Source of the DNA: Bacteroidales bacterium UBA5429 | Lineage (GTDB): Bacteria; Bacteroidota; Bacteroidia; Bacteroidales; WCHB1-69 | DNA length: 64,000 bases | NCBI GenBank assembly: GCA_002427605.1 | Contig: DIRT01000019.1 | Coordinates: 1 to 64,000 of the forward strand | Direction of reading: 5' to 3' | Shown: positions 27,532-34,456 of the stretch, piece by piece | Position numbering within the stretch: position 1 is the stretch's first letter | Layout of the letters: every line of letters starts with the position of its first letter | Program-made: the position numbers and the translations under genes | Notes under the pieces: generated by a model | Told to the model about the DNA's origin: nothing | What the model saw: only the letters and a program-made list of their open reading frames with translations | Database searches by the model: none

Positions 27532-28298
27532 GCTTCAGTGGTTGAGTGAGGAGGTAGAAAGATCACCTCCTTGTAGTTACAAGTGAAGAGGGTACCCCCT
27601 TCTCCTTGAATGAGAAGTTGTCCGTATGGGCTCAAACCTACGATAGTGCCACGCATTTCCTGCCCCCCTATTTTATAATTTCCTAAAGATAAATAACGAT
27701 AAAAATGTTGAAAGTATTGCTTTTCGATAGTGTCCCATTCCTGATTGATGATCAGACCGTACAATTCATCCAATTTCGCTGCCAATTCGTGAGCTATCTG
27801 ATCAACGTCGTATAATTGGTTGGTAATCAGCGCCATCGAAGTGGGATTAGGTAAGGTAGGGTCGAAATCAATTTGATTGATATTGATACCAACACCGGCA
27901 ATGGTAGCTTTGATCTCCTCGCCCTGGATGAGGTGATGGATCAGAATGCCGGCAATCTTTTTCTCATTTACATAGATGTCGTTCGGCCACTTAATCTGAG
28001 GATTGGGCAGGTATTGCGCCAGCAAATCGCGGATCGCCACAGCAAAATACTGATTGAAAATGAACTGCTTCTGAGCGGGTAGCGGCGGACGAAAGAGGGC
28101 ACTGAAAGCGAGATTTTTCAGGGGTTCACTCAGCCATCGATTATCGGCTAATCCCTTGCCTTCCGTTTGGTGATTGGTATAAATTGCGTAAAAAAGAGTA
28201 CCCGCTTCCCAGTTTTCGAGGTAAAGAGGGTAGGACTCCATGAACGTAACATTCGTAGAATGAGCAGATTCAATAAATTTTAATCGGGATGGTTTCAT
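27528..28298 (-). CDS. birA: Biotin--[acetyl-CoA carboxylase] ligase (catalytic domain only)
   Basis: The enzyme joins biotin to the carboxyl carrier protein of biotin-dependent carboxylases through biotinyl-AMP. At 256 residues it has only the catalytic and small C-terminal domains and no DNA-binding N-terminus, so it should not act as a repressor. The nucleotide loop is a variant of GRGRxGRxW (TEGKGLADNRW, about residues 45-55), and KWPNDIYV (103-110) with KKIAGILI (113-120) marks the biotin pocket. It overlaps recQ by 4 bp. The predicted -7 box at 28303-28310 would start transcription within a base or two of the ATG, implying a leaderless message or an unseen earlier promoter. Confidence 0.93.
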   Translation of the reverse strand: MKPSRLKFIESAHSTNVTFMESYPLYLENWEAGTLFYAIYTNHQTEGKGLADNRWLSEPLKNLAFSALFRPPLPAQKQFIFNQYFAVAIRDLLAQYLPNPQIKWPNDIYVNEKKIAGILIHHLIQGEEIKATIAGVGININQIDFDPTLPNPTSMALITNQLYDVDQIAHELAAKLDELYGLIINQEWDTIEKQYFQHFYRYLSLGNYKIGGQEMRGTIVGLSPYGQLLIQGEGGTLFTCNYKEVIFLPPHSTTEA

Positions 28299-28302
28299 TC
28301 GA

Positions 28303-28310
28303 CAAAAATA
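28303..28310 (-). promoter_or_regulatory. Predicted -7 box for birA-recQ
   Basis: The minus strand reads TATTTTTG, matching TAnnTTTG, only 5 bp from the birA ATG. It lies 2 bp from a plus-strand box at 28313-28320, so the two promoters probably exclude each other. Confidence 0.5.
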
Positions 28311-28312
28311 AG

Positions 28313-28320
28313 TATCTTTG
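28313..28320 (+). promoter_or_regulatory. Predicted -7 box for the lipoprotein gene at 28342
   Basis: TATCTTTG matches TAnnTTTG, 21 nt before the ATG at 28342, and sits before the alternative upstream start at 28318, which it overlaps and so makes unlikely. Confidence 0.65.
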
Positions 28321-28341
28321 CGAGATAAAAAAACAACTTCG

Positions 28342-29061
28342 ATGAAAAAATTTTCAATCTATTATCTTTTTATTATTCCTTTGCTTTTTGTCAAATGTAC
28401 CGATTTGACAAATGAATATGCGAATCAACTTTTTACAGATATTGAACTAAACCGTGCATTCAGACAATGTTTGGTGCAAAGTGCGGATACTTCCAACGCA
28501 CATTTGATGATTCCCGATTCGGTTCCGATGGGGTTTTATCACTATGACGAAGGGCATTATCGGATTCTTCTTCCGACTCAATTAGCTCATGTGGATACCC
28601 TTTTGCGTGCTAATGGATATGGCGGAACGTTGGATTCTTTGTATTGGAAAACAAATCATGCTGCATCTTTGAACGGGAATTCCATGAAGGCTTTTTACAA
28701 TGAACTGTTTCCGACAGTTAACTTTGCTGAGCCCTATAAACTGTTGAGAGGAGATTCTACGGCAGTTGTTACGTACTTTGAAACGCATTATTATGGGTCA
28801 GTTTATTCCAGAGTATTGACGGTAGCGCAGCCCTGGTTGACAGCTCACGGAGTGAATACGCTTTGGGAACAGGTACAGCAAGCCTATTATGATCTATCAG
28901 GTCAATTTATAGCACTCAACTACAACGAGTATGTCGCTCAATCTATCACAGCGGCGATTTTCGAGGAGATGAAACGGGAAGAGGTGCTGATTCGTCGCGA
29001 TCCTTCACATCGTGGACCGCAATCCGGGAAACTATATGAAGTATTTTCTTCAAAATATTAA
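28342..29061 (+). CDS. Hypothetical secreted protein, possible lipoprotein (239 aa)
   Basis: I do not recognise this family. The N-terminus MKKFSIYYLFIIPLLFVKC is a hydrophobic signal sequence ending in a Cys. The residue before the Cys is Lys, which is poor for a lipobox, so lipidation is uncertain. The rest is soluble, mixed helix and strand with no cysteine pairs or known motif, ending in a basic segment (EVLIRRDPSHRG). The start at 28342 was chosen because the -7 box at 28313-28320 precludes the earlier in-frame ATG. It is 39 bp upstream of the phosphofructokinase gene and may share its transcript. Confidence 0.6.
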   Translation: MKKFSIYYLFIIPLLFVKCTDLTNEYANQLFTDIELNRAFRQCLVQSADTSNAHLMIPDSVPMGFYHYDEGHYRILLPTQLAHVDTLLRANGYGGTLDSLYWKTNHAASLNGNSMKAFYNELFPTVNFAEPYKLLRGDSTAVVTYFETHYYGSVYSRVLTVAQPWLTAHGVNTLWEQVQQAYYDLSGQFIALNYNEYVAQSITAAIFEEMKREEVLIRRDPSHRGPQSGKLYEVFSSKY

Positions 29062-29100
29062 AAAAATGTATGATTAATCGATTTCTAAAAATTATAGCTT

Positions 29101-30333
29101 ATGAGAACAGATAAAATTTTTAGTGGTAAAGTATTAGCGATTTTGTCGGGGGGCGGAGATACTCCTGCCATCAATTCCAGTATTGAAGCAGTAAGAAATC
29201 GGGCATCGATGTTGGGATTTAAAGTGTATGGTATTTTAAGAGGTTGGAGGGGCTTGTTGGGCGATGGAGATGTGGTGGATTTGACCAATATTCCTTACAA
29301 TGGGATCTATGGTGGTACCGGACTGCTATCCAGCAGAACCAATCCATTTCCGGGTAAACGCAATCCTGAGGATCGTTCAGAGCAGATCTTGAGAAACATT
29401 GAAAGATATAAAATAGATGTTTTGGTGACCATTGGAGGAGACGATACCAATGGAGCTGCCAGAAAAATGTATGAGAAATATAAAATTCCGGTGATCGGTT
29501 TTCCCAAGACCATCGATAATGACTTGAGAACCCGCACGATGCACCATTATCAAGGAAAATCGTATGAAACCGTATTGTGTCCCGGTTTTCCATCAGGTGC
29601 GATGCAGATTAAAAAGTTAACCGCTAAGTTGCACACTACCAATGAGTCACACCAACGGATTATGGTGTTGGAGGTGATGGGTCGTGATGCCGGCTGGTTG
29701 ACCGGTTCAGCTTCTTTTGGAGGGGCGCAAATCTCATTGGTTCCGGAAGTGGAGATGACCAAAGAGCGTAAAGAGCGCTTTTTTGAGTTTGTGAAAGAGA
29801 AATATCATGCCTCTCCGACTAAAAGTTTGATTATTGCGGTTGCAGAAGGGGTAAGATGGTGGAATGACGAGAAAGGAGAATTGGGCATGGTGTACGCCAG
29901 CTCCGATTTGGATGAGTATGGACACCCACGTTTTGGAGGAATCAGCGGAGTGATTGCATCGGAAATTAACAAAAAACTCGGTATTGAGGCAAGAGGACAA
30001 ATCTCAGGTTATATCCCCAGATCGGGCAGATGCTATGAGTACGATCGTCGATTGACCTCTACGTTGGCTGACAAGGTAGTTGATTTATTGTTGAGAGAGG
30101 ATTACGGTAAGATGCCGGTAATGAAGGATATCGTGCCTTATAACGAGTTAGAGGAGTTCCACACCAGCGTTATCGAGATGGGCAATATTGGAAACTTCCC
30201 GCTACCTCTCGAGTATTACGATCAGGAGCAGTTCCAATTTTCAGATCAATACACTCACTTTTTGACTCATATCATCGGTGAACCGTATCGTATGGAGTTT
30301 GAGACTCAATTAAAGAAAGTGATTCCTGAATAA
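29101..30333 (+). CDS. pfp: 6-phosphofructokinase, predicted PPi-dependent
   Basis: It phosphorylates fructose 6-phosphate to fructose 1,6-bisphosphate in glycolysis. The phosphoryl-donor motif reads GGDD (Asp115) and the catalytic motif reads PKTIDND (Lys136). ATP enzymes have Gly at both equivalent places (GGDG and PGTIDND in E. coli), while Asp plus Lys is the signature of pyrophosphate-dependent enzymes, which can also run in the gluconeogenic direction. At 410 residues it is longer than the E. coli enzyme (320), with extra C-terminal sequence. MGRDAGWL is the substrate-binding motif. It is followed 18 bp later by murA, so the two genes are likely co-transcribed. Confidence 0.93.
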   Translation: MRTDKIFSGKVLAILSGGGDTPAINSSIEAVRNRASMLGFKVYGILRGWRGLLGDGDVVDLTNIPYNGIYGGTGLLSSRTNPFPGKRNPEDRSEQILRNIERYKIDVLVTIGGDDTNGAARKMYEKYKIPVIGFPKTIDNDLRTRTMHHYQGKSYETVLCPGFPSGAMQIKKLTAKLHTTNESHQRIMVLEVMGRDAGWLTGSASFGGAQISLVPEVEMTKERKERFFEFVKEKYHASPTKSLIIAVAEGVRWWNDEKGELGMVYASSDLDEYGHPRFGGISGVIASEINKKLGIEARGQISGYIPRSGRCYEYDRRLTSTLADKVVDLLLREDYGKMPVMKDIVPYNELEEFHTSVIEMGNIGNFPLPLEYYDQEQFQFSDQYTHFLTHIIGEPYRMEFETQLKKVIPE

Positions 30334-30351
30334 GTTTAACTTTTTTATATT

Positions 30352-31656
30352 ATGGCTAGTTTTATTATTGAAGGGGGGCACCCACTCTCCGGTGAAATTA
30401 CACCTCAGGGTGCGAAAAATGAAGCTTTACAGATTTTATGTGCCGTGTTGCTGACAGATGAGCCGGTGACTGTACATAATGTTCCCGATATCGTGGATAT
30501 TCGTCGTTTGATCAAAATTCTGAGCTCTATCGGAGTGGAAGTAACTCCTTTGGGCGGAGGTTCGTTCCGTTTTCGAGCGAATCAGATTGATCTGGATTTT
30601 ATGAAAACTAAGGATTACACTAAATTATCGGGAAAAATTCGTGCTTCCATCATGACCATCGGACCGCTTTTGGGTCGATTTGGAGTGGCGTATGCTTCTG
30701 CACCGGGTGGAGATAAAATTGGTCGAAGACCTTTAACTACTCACTTTGAGGGATTTGAGAAGTTGGGTGCAACGATGTCTCACCATAAAGGGATGATCTA
30801 TAAGCTCAAAGCGGATCCGCTAAAAGGCTGTTATATGTTGCTGAATGAGGCTTCTGTGACCGGAACAGCAAACTTGGTGATGGCAGCCGTGTTGGCAAAA
30901 GGAACAACCACTATTTTTAATGCAGCCTGTGAACCTTATCTGTTGCAATTGTGCAGGATGTTGAATCGGATGGGTGCCAAAATCTCCGGTTTGGGATCCA
31001 ACTTGCTGACCATCGAGGGAGTGGAAAAGTTACACGGTTGTGAACATACTGTGTTGCCCGATATGATCGAGATAGGTAGCTTTATTGGAATGGCAGCCCT
31101 GAATCGCTCTGAAATTACCATTAAAGATTGTTCCTGGGAGAACTTAGGGATTATTCCATATACTTTTTCTAAATTGGGGATTAAACTGGAACAACGGGGA
31201 GATGATATCTTTGTTCCGAAACAGAAAGAGTATGTGATTGAGCGTCAGATGGATGGCTCTATTTTGACGATCGCCGATGCGCCTTGGCCGGGATTTACTC
31301 CCGACCTGATCAGTATCGCTTTGGTAACTGCCGTTCAAGGGAAAGGAAGCGTTTTGATTCACCAGAAGATGTTTGAAAGTCGTCTCTTCTTTGTGGATAG
31401 TTTGCAAAGTATGGGAGCGCAGATCATTCTGTGTGACCCCCACCGTGCTACGGTGATCGGATTGAACCATCAGATACCGTTGCGGGCAACCAAGATGGCT
31501 TCTCCCGATATTCGTGCGGGGGTAGCGCTGTTGATTGCTGCACTCTCGGCAGAAGGAACCAGCGTGATTCAAAACGTGGAACAGATCGATAGAGGTTATC
31601 AGGATATTGTGAACCGTTTGAATAGCTTGGGTGCAAATATTATCAGAGAGGATTAA
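30352..31656 (+). CDS. murA: UDP-N-acetylglucosamine 1-carboxyvinyltransferase (Asp-type active site)
   Basis: MurA transfers enolpyruvate from PEP to UDP-GlcNAc, the first committed step of peptidoglycan synthesis. Lys22 in the AKNEAL motif is present. The loop residue that is Cys115 in E. coli is Asp121 here (APGGDKIGRR). A Cys-to-Asp change at this place is known from other bacteria to keep activity but prevent alkylation by fosfomycin, so intrinsic fosfomycin resistance of the target is expected. Length (434) and the remaining motifs, such as EIGSF and PDIRAG near the end, are normal. It follows pfp by 18 bp. Confidence 0.96.
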   Translation: MASFIIEGGHPLSGEITPQGAKNEALQILCAVLLTDEPVTVHNVPDIVDIRRLIKILSSIGVEVTPLGGGSFRFRANQIDLDFMKTKDYTKLSGKIRASIMTIGPLLGRFGVAYASAPGGDKIGRRPLTTHFEGFEKLGATMSHHKGMIYKLKADPLKGCYMLLNEASVTGTANLVMAAVLAKGTTTIFNAACEPYLLQLCRMLNRMGAKISGLGSNLLTIEGVEKLHGCEHTVLPDMIEIGSFIGMAALNRSEITIKDCSWENLGIIPYTFSKLGIKLEQRGDDIFVPKQKEYVIERQMDGSILTIADAPWPGFTPDLISIALVTAVQGKGSVLIHQKMFESRLFFVDSLQSMGAQIILCDPHRATVIGLNHQIPLRATKMASPDIRAGVALLIAALSAEGTSVIQNVEQIDRGYQDIVNRLNSLGANIIRED

Positions 31657-31720
31657 TCCTATAGATAAATTCAACAGATCCTATTTAAAATATTGATATT
31701 CACCCTGTTTGCTTTTTCTT

Positions 31721-31728
31721 TACTTTTG
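31721..31728 (+). promoter_or_regulatory. Predicted -7 box for msrA
   Basis: TACTTTTG (TAnnTTTG) lies 27 nt before the msrA ATG in the 98-bp gap after murA. A good -33 box is not seen. Confidence 0.45.
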
Positions 31729-31754
31729 ACCATCAGAATTAAATAAAGAGAACC

Positions 31755-32327
31755 ATGCAAACCATAATGATGTTACTCTCCTTCCAACCTGCAACCGACA
31801 CGATTCTTCTGGGAGCCGGTTGTTTCTGGTGTGTGGAAGCGATGTTCAAGAAGTTGAAAGGGGTGATTTCCGTAGAGTCCGGGTATAGCGGAGGGGAGAT
31901 GGAGAATCCGTCCTACCGCGATGTATGTAGCGGCGAGACCGGTCATGCGGAGGTGGTGAAGGTGGTGTATGATCCCGCTGTTTTGTCGGTGGAGCAGCTG
32001 CTGGAGATCTTTTTCGCGGTACACAATCCGACCACCCTCAATCGTCAGGGTCCCGACGTGGGCACGCAGTACCGTTCTGCCATCTATTACAGCAATGAGG
32101 CGCAGTTAGAAGCGATTCAGCAGGTGATGAGCCGCATCGAAGAGGCGCAGCTGTTCAAAGATCCGATCGTTACGGAAGTGGCTCCCATCAAGAATTTCTA
32201 CAAAGCGGAGGATTACCACACCGACTACTTTGAACTGCACGGGAATGAACCCTACTGCCAGATGGTAATCCGCCCCAAGATGACCCGGTTTAAGGAGAAA
32301 TTTCGCTCCCTCCTTGAAGGGATTTAA
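31755..32327 (+). CDS. msrA: Peptide-methionine (S)-S-oxide reductase
   Basis: MsrA repairs oxidised methionine, reducing the S-epimer of methionine sulfoxide. The catalytic motif GCFWC is at residues 22-26 (Cys23 nucleophile), within LGAGCFWCVEAMF. The usual downstream blocks YSGG, GHAEVV, HNPTT and GPDVGTQYRSAIYY are all visible, and the length (190) is normal. No fused MsrB domain is present. The DNA looks clearly richer in G+C than its neighbours (many GCG, CTG and ATC codons), which could point to a different evolutionary history or to codon bias. The start could also be at the nearby internal ATG codons; the first ATG after the -7 box was kept. Confidence 0.95.
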   Translation: MQTIMMLLSFQPATDTILLGAGCFWCVEAMFKKLKGVISVESGYSGGEMENPSYRDVCSGETGHAEVVKVVYDPAVLSVEQLLEIFFAVHNPTTLNRQGPDVGTQYRSAIYYSNEAQLEAIQQVMSRIEEAQLFKDPIVTEVAPIKNFYKAEDYHTDYFELHGNEPYCQMVIRPKMTRFKEKFRSLLEGI

Positions 32328-32427
32328 AAGTCGAAAGTCGGAAGTCGGAAGGCGAAATCAATTACGAATTACGAATTACGGGGTTTATGTTATTGCATGT
32401 TTGTAAATTATGTTTGCTGGGTTGGTC

Positions 32428-32455
32428 GTAGAGACGCAAGGCATTGCGTCTCTAT
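32428..32455. repeat. GTAGAGACGC palindrome, copy 1
   Basis: GTAGAGACGCAAG and its near-complement form a 28-nt inverted repeat with a short centre. A second copy lies at 58181-58208. Palindromes of this kind are common in intergenic DNA of diverse bacteria, from memory. Confidence 0.75.
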
Positions 32456-32509
32456 GGATATAATTGTAAATATTTGTTTTTCAAATGATTATAATAAAAT
32501 AAAAATCCG

Positions 32510-32517
32510 TAATTTTG
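32510..32517 (+). promoter_or_regulatory. Predicted -7 box for the truncated secreted-protein gene
   Basis: TAATTTTG (TAnnTTTG) followed by CAGG, 22 nt before the ATG at 32540. It suggests the remnant was once, or still is, transcribed. Confidence 0.55.
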
Positions 32518-32539
32518 CAGGTTATTAATTCATTGCATT

Positions 32540-32719
32540 ATGAAATCTCGTTTTCTTTTTGTTATAATTGTAATTTTCTCATTGGGACAATCCTATTCCC
32601 AACAGGAGTTTCAATCTTTGTTTAACACCAAAATGAAGGAGGGGTGCCCGAAGGGCGGGGTGGTTTTTCCCCACTCGGCAAAGGGCAGGGACAAGCCCTG
32701 CCCCTACAATCGCGGTTAA
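32540..32719 (+). pseudogene. Truncated secreted-protein gene fused to intergenic repeats (59 aa frame)
   Basis: The frame begins with a textbook signal peptide (MKSRFLFVIIVIFSLGQSYS) and about 15 further residues (QQEFQSLFNTKMKE) that look like the start of a mature secreted protein. From codon 35 on, the frame is encoded by repeat DNA: the 28-nt repeat (32637-32664) and the hairpin repeat starting at 32669. It stops at TAA in 32717-32719. With a -7 box at 32510-32517 it looks like a real gene 5' end whose remainder was replaced by repeats. The parent family cannot be told from so little sequence. It is not known whether the hybrid peptide is made. Confidence 0.55.
32637..32664 (+). repeat. 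28-nt GC-rich repeat, exact partner of 25477-25504
   Basis: This 28-nt block is identical to the minus strand of 25477-25504 and contains a GCCC-GAA-GGGC stem. It abuts the longer repeat beginning at 32669 and encodes codons of the hybrid frame at 32540-32719. Confidence 0.8.
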
Positions 32720-32800
32720 TTAAATTTATAATCTGTAATTTCGTGAATATCAAACGTTTATTGTAATTTTAATGCTGTTGCATAATAACATCATGGACCA
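32669..32800 (+). repeat. Dispersed repeat, inverted partner of 30-158
   Basis: CCCCACTCGGCAAAGGGCAG opens the copy, followed by the GGGCAGGG...CCCTGCCC hairpin, TACAATCGCGG, an AT-rich linker, and an AACATCATGGA end. It matches 158-30 read on the minus strand, with the hairpin half nearly identical and the linker diverged. Confidence 0.6.
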
Positions 32801-32823
32801 TGGTTGTTTTTTTGGTTTTTCTC

Positions 32824-32843
32824 GGACAGGTCGCGACCTGTCC
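32824..32843. repeat. Perfect 20-nt palindrome GGACAGGTCG/CGACCTGTCC
   Basis: GGACAGGTCG is followed directly by its reverse complement. A degraded relative (GGACAGGCGCGACCTGCC) lies near 25286-25303. Confidence 0.75.
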
Positions 32844-32949
32844 CTACAATAATCGCGTTCAATTTTAATTTGAACCCCGTAATTCGTAATTCGTAATTGA
32901 ATTCCGCCTTCCGCCTTTTAATTCTACCTTCTACCTTCTACCTTCTTCC

Positions 32950-34446
32950 TTATTTAATTACTATCCTAAAATCATCCACATATATTTTCTCCCGGGAAGG
33001 GTTGTAGATGTAAATTTTCATTAAATCGGCTTGTTTAATGCTATCCGGGATGGTGAAGGTTTTGCTGTATTTTACCCATTGATTAACCTCCTTGATATCA
33101 TCTTTTACATCAAATCCAACCCTATAGAAGTTGAAACTACTTCCGTGTGCCTCAATAATCAGTTTTGCGTCATGGTTTAAAGATTTTTGATTGAGCATAA
33201 GCTCAATGGCAATATTTTGTTTCAAGCTGTCAGGTATAACCTTTAGAGGATACTCCCAGGTAATGCTGAAATCATTGCCTGTACCAGTTCGTGATGACTT
33301 GTTGCCGGAATAAGCTAATTCAGAGGTTATGGTGTGCATTTGTTCCCAAACTTCACAACTGTTATCGCAACTGTTAAAGAAATTCGTATGGTATGTAGTG
33401 CCTAAATTCACTTCTACGTAAAACTCTTTGTACCAGGTTTTTAATGCTTCGGCAACGTTTTTTGCAACTATTTTTCTTCCTTTTTCAGCATAATGTTCTG
33501 TAGTCCAATCCTGGTCAATAAACTGTTCATCTTCAACGACATTTAAGTTGTTAACTACTATTACACCTCTATTTTGAAAGTAGTTTTCCAGGATCTTAGC
33601 ATTCTCATTGATCATGTAAACTAATTCATCACCGATCAGCTCTTGTGCTTTTTCAGTGTTCTCTGCCAATAGATTAAAAACAAGGTTCCAGCCTCTTTTA
33701 TGTGCTAATTTTATAATATCATTAAAATCTTTGATTCTGGGATTATTTGTAGTGTCTAACTGAAAACCATAAGTTTTAATGTAGTGACAAGCCAATTCAG
33801 TTTGTTTGTAATCAATATTTCCAACACTATCTTTTATGCCGTAATTGGCCATCCAATAATCCCACTCAATTACGTTTTGAAACGGGAATTCAAATGGTAA
33901 ATTGAATTGATCTCTTTTCCATTTCTTCTTAAATTGTTCCTCCCGCTCACTTTCTGATTTGATGTCATATGCTTTGAAGGATAATAAAAAACGATTGAAT
34001 AGTGGTGGGTATGGTTTGATCAGAACTAAACTTTTTTGTAACGGTGTTTCAAGGTCAGAATAGATCCAATTTGCATTAAAAGAACGTAAGTTGAGAGTAA
34101 CAATTACAGTCTTAACCTGGTTTTCAAGAGGGATGTTCTCTAACAAGACTTTATAAATACCCGCATGGGCTGCAGGTTTTGTGATGTCGTAAGTGTTTAA
34201 TTCCGGGAAGTAATCTCCCACAAAGGCAGAAATATATCTTTTATCAAGATCATCTCTACGAAAAGAGTTGTTAGATGATTCCCCTACGTATATGATGTCT
34301 GCATCATTGGGGATATCTCTAACCAAATTGATGATATCAGAATGTTGTTGAATATCATCCTCATAGAACCATTTACTGTAAACAGCATTGATGATCACCA
34401 GCACTATAAATAGAAGAATTACTTTGAATGCTATTTTTTTGTACAT
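32950..34446 (-). CDS. MBOAT-associated SGNH/AlgJ-like membrane-anchored protein (498 aa)
   Basis: No exact family name is claimed. Residues 7-27 are one N-terminal membrane helix (FKVILLFIVLVIINAVYS), so the rest is periplasmic. The region at about 50-340 starts with IIYVGESSNNSF, resembling the G-x-S of SGNH/GDSL-like acyl-transfer partners of MBOAT enzymes (AlgJ, AlgX, DltD types), and has a late TEHYAEKGRK that could supply the acid-His pair. Residues about 355-498 look like a beta-sandwich, carbohydrate-binding-like domain (VNLGTTYHTNFF ... YVDDFRIVIK). It is 10 bp downstream of the MBOAT gene, the arrangement expected for an acetyl-transfer pair acting on a cell-surface polymer. It is last in the unit that begins at 39042. 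Confidence 0.65.
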   Translation of the reverse strand: MYKKIAFKVILLFIVLVIINAVYSKWFYEDDIQQHSDIINLVRDIPNDADIIYVGESSNNSFRRDDLDKRYISAFVGDYFPELNTYDITKPAAHAGIYKVLLENIPLENQVKTVIVTLNLRSFNANWIYSDLETPLQKSLVLIKPYPPLFNRFLLSFKAYDIKSESEREEQFKKKWKRDQFNLPFEFPFQNVIEWDYWMANYGIKDSVGNIDYKQTELACHYIKTYGFQLDTTNNPRIKDFNDIIKLAHKRGWNLVFNLLAENTEKAQELIGDELVYMINENAKILENYFQNRGVIVVNNLNVVEDEQFIDQDWTTEHYAEKGRKIVAKNVAEALKTWYKEFYVEVNLGTTYHTNFFNSCDNSCEVWEQMHTITSELAYSGNKSSRTGTGNDFSITWEYPLKVIPDSLKQNIAIELMLNQKSLNHDAKLIIEAHGSSFNFYRVGFDVKDDIKEVNQWVKYSKTFTIPDSIKQADLMKIYIYNPSREKIYVDDFRIVIK

Positions 34447-34456
34447 ACCTTACTGT

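Larger units (their letters stand above)
32328..32949. other. Repeat-rich gap with a truncated gene
   Basis: Apart from the short hybrid frame at 32540-32719, no gene is visible. The gap holds AAGTCGG/GGAAGTC heptamers (32327-32357), TTCGTAATTCG units (32352-32371 and 32881-32900), palindromes at 32428-32455 and 32824-32843, a 28-nt repeat at 32637-32664, the long dispersed repeat at 32669-32800, and GCCTTCC and ACCTTCT heptamers at 32903-32945. A block at about 32852-32920 aligns, on the opposite strand, with about 58108-58175. Confidence 0.65.
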
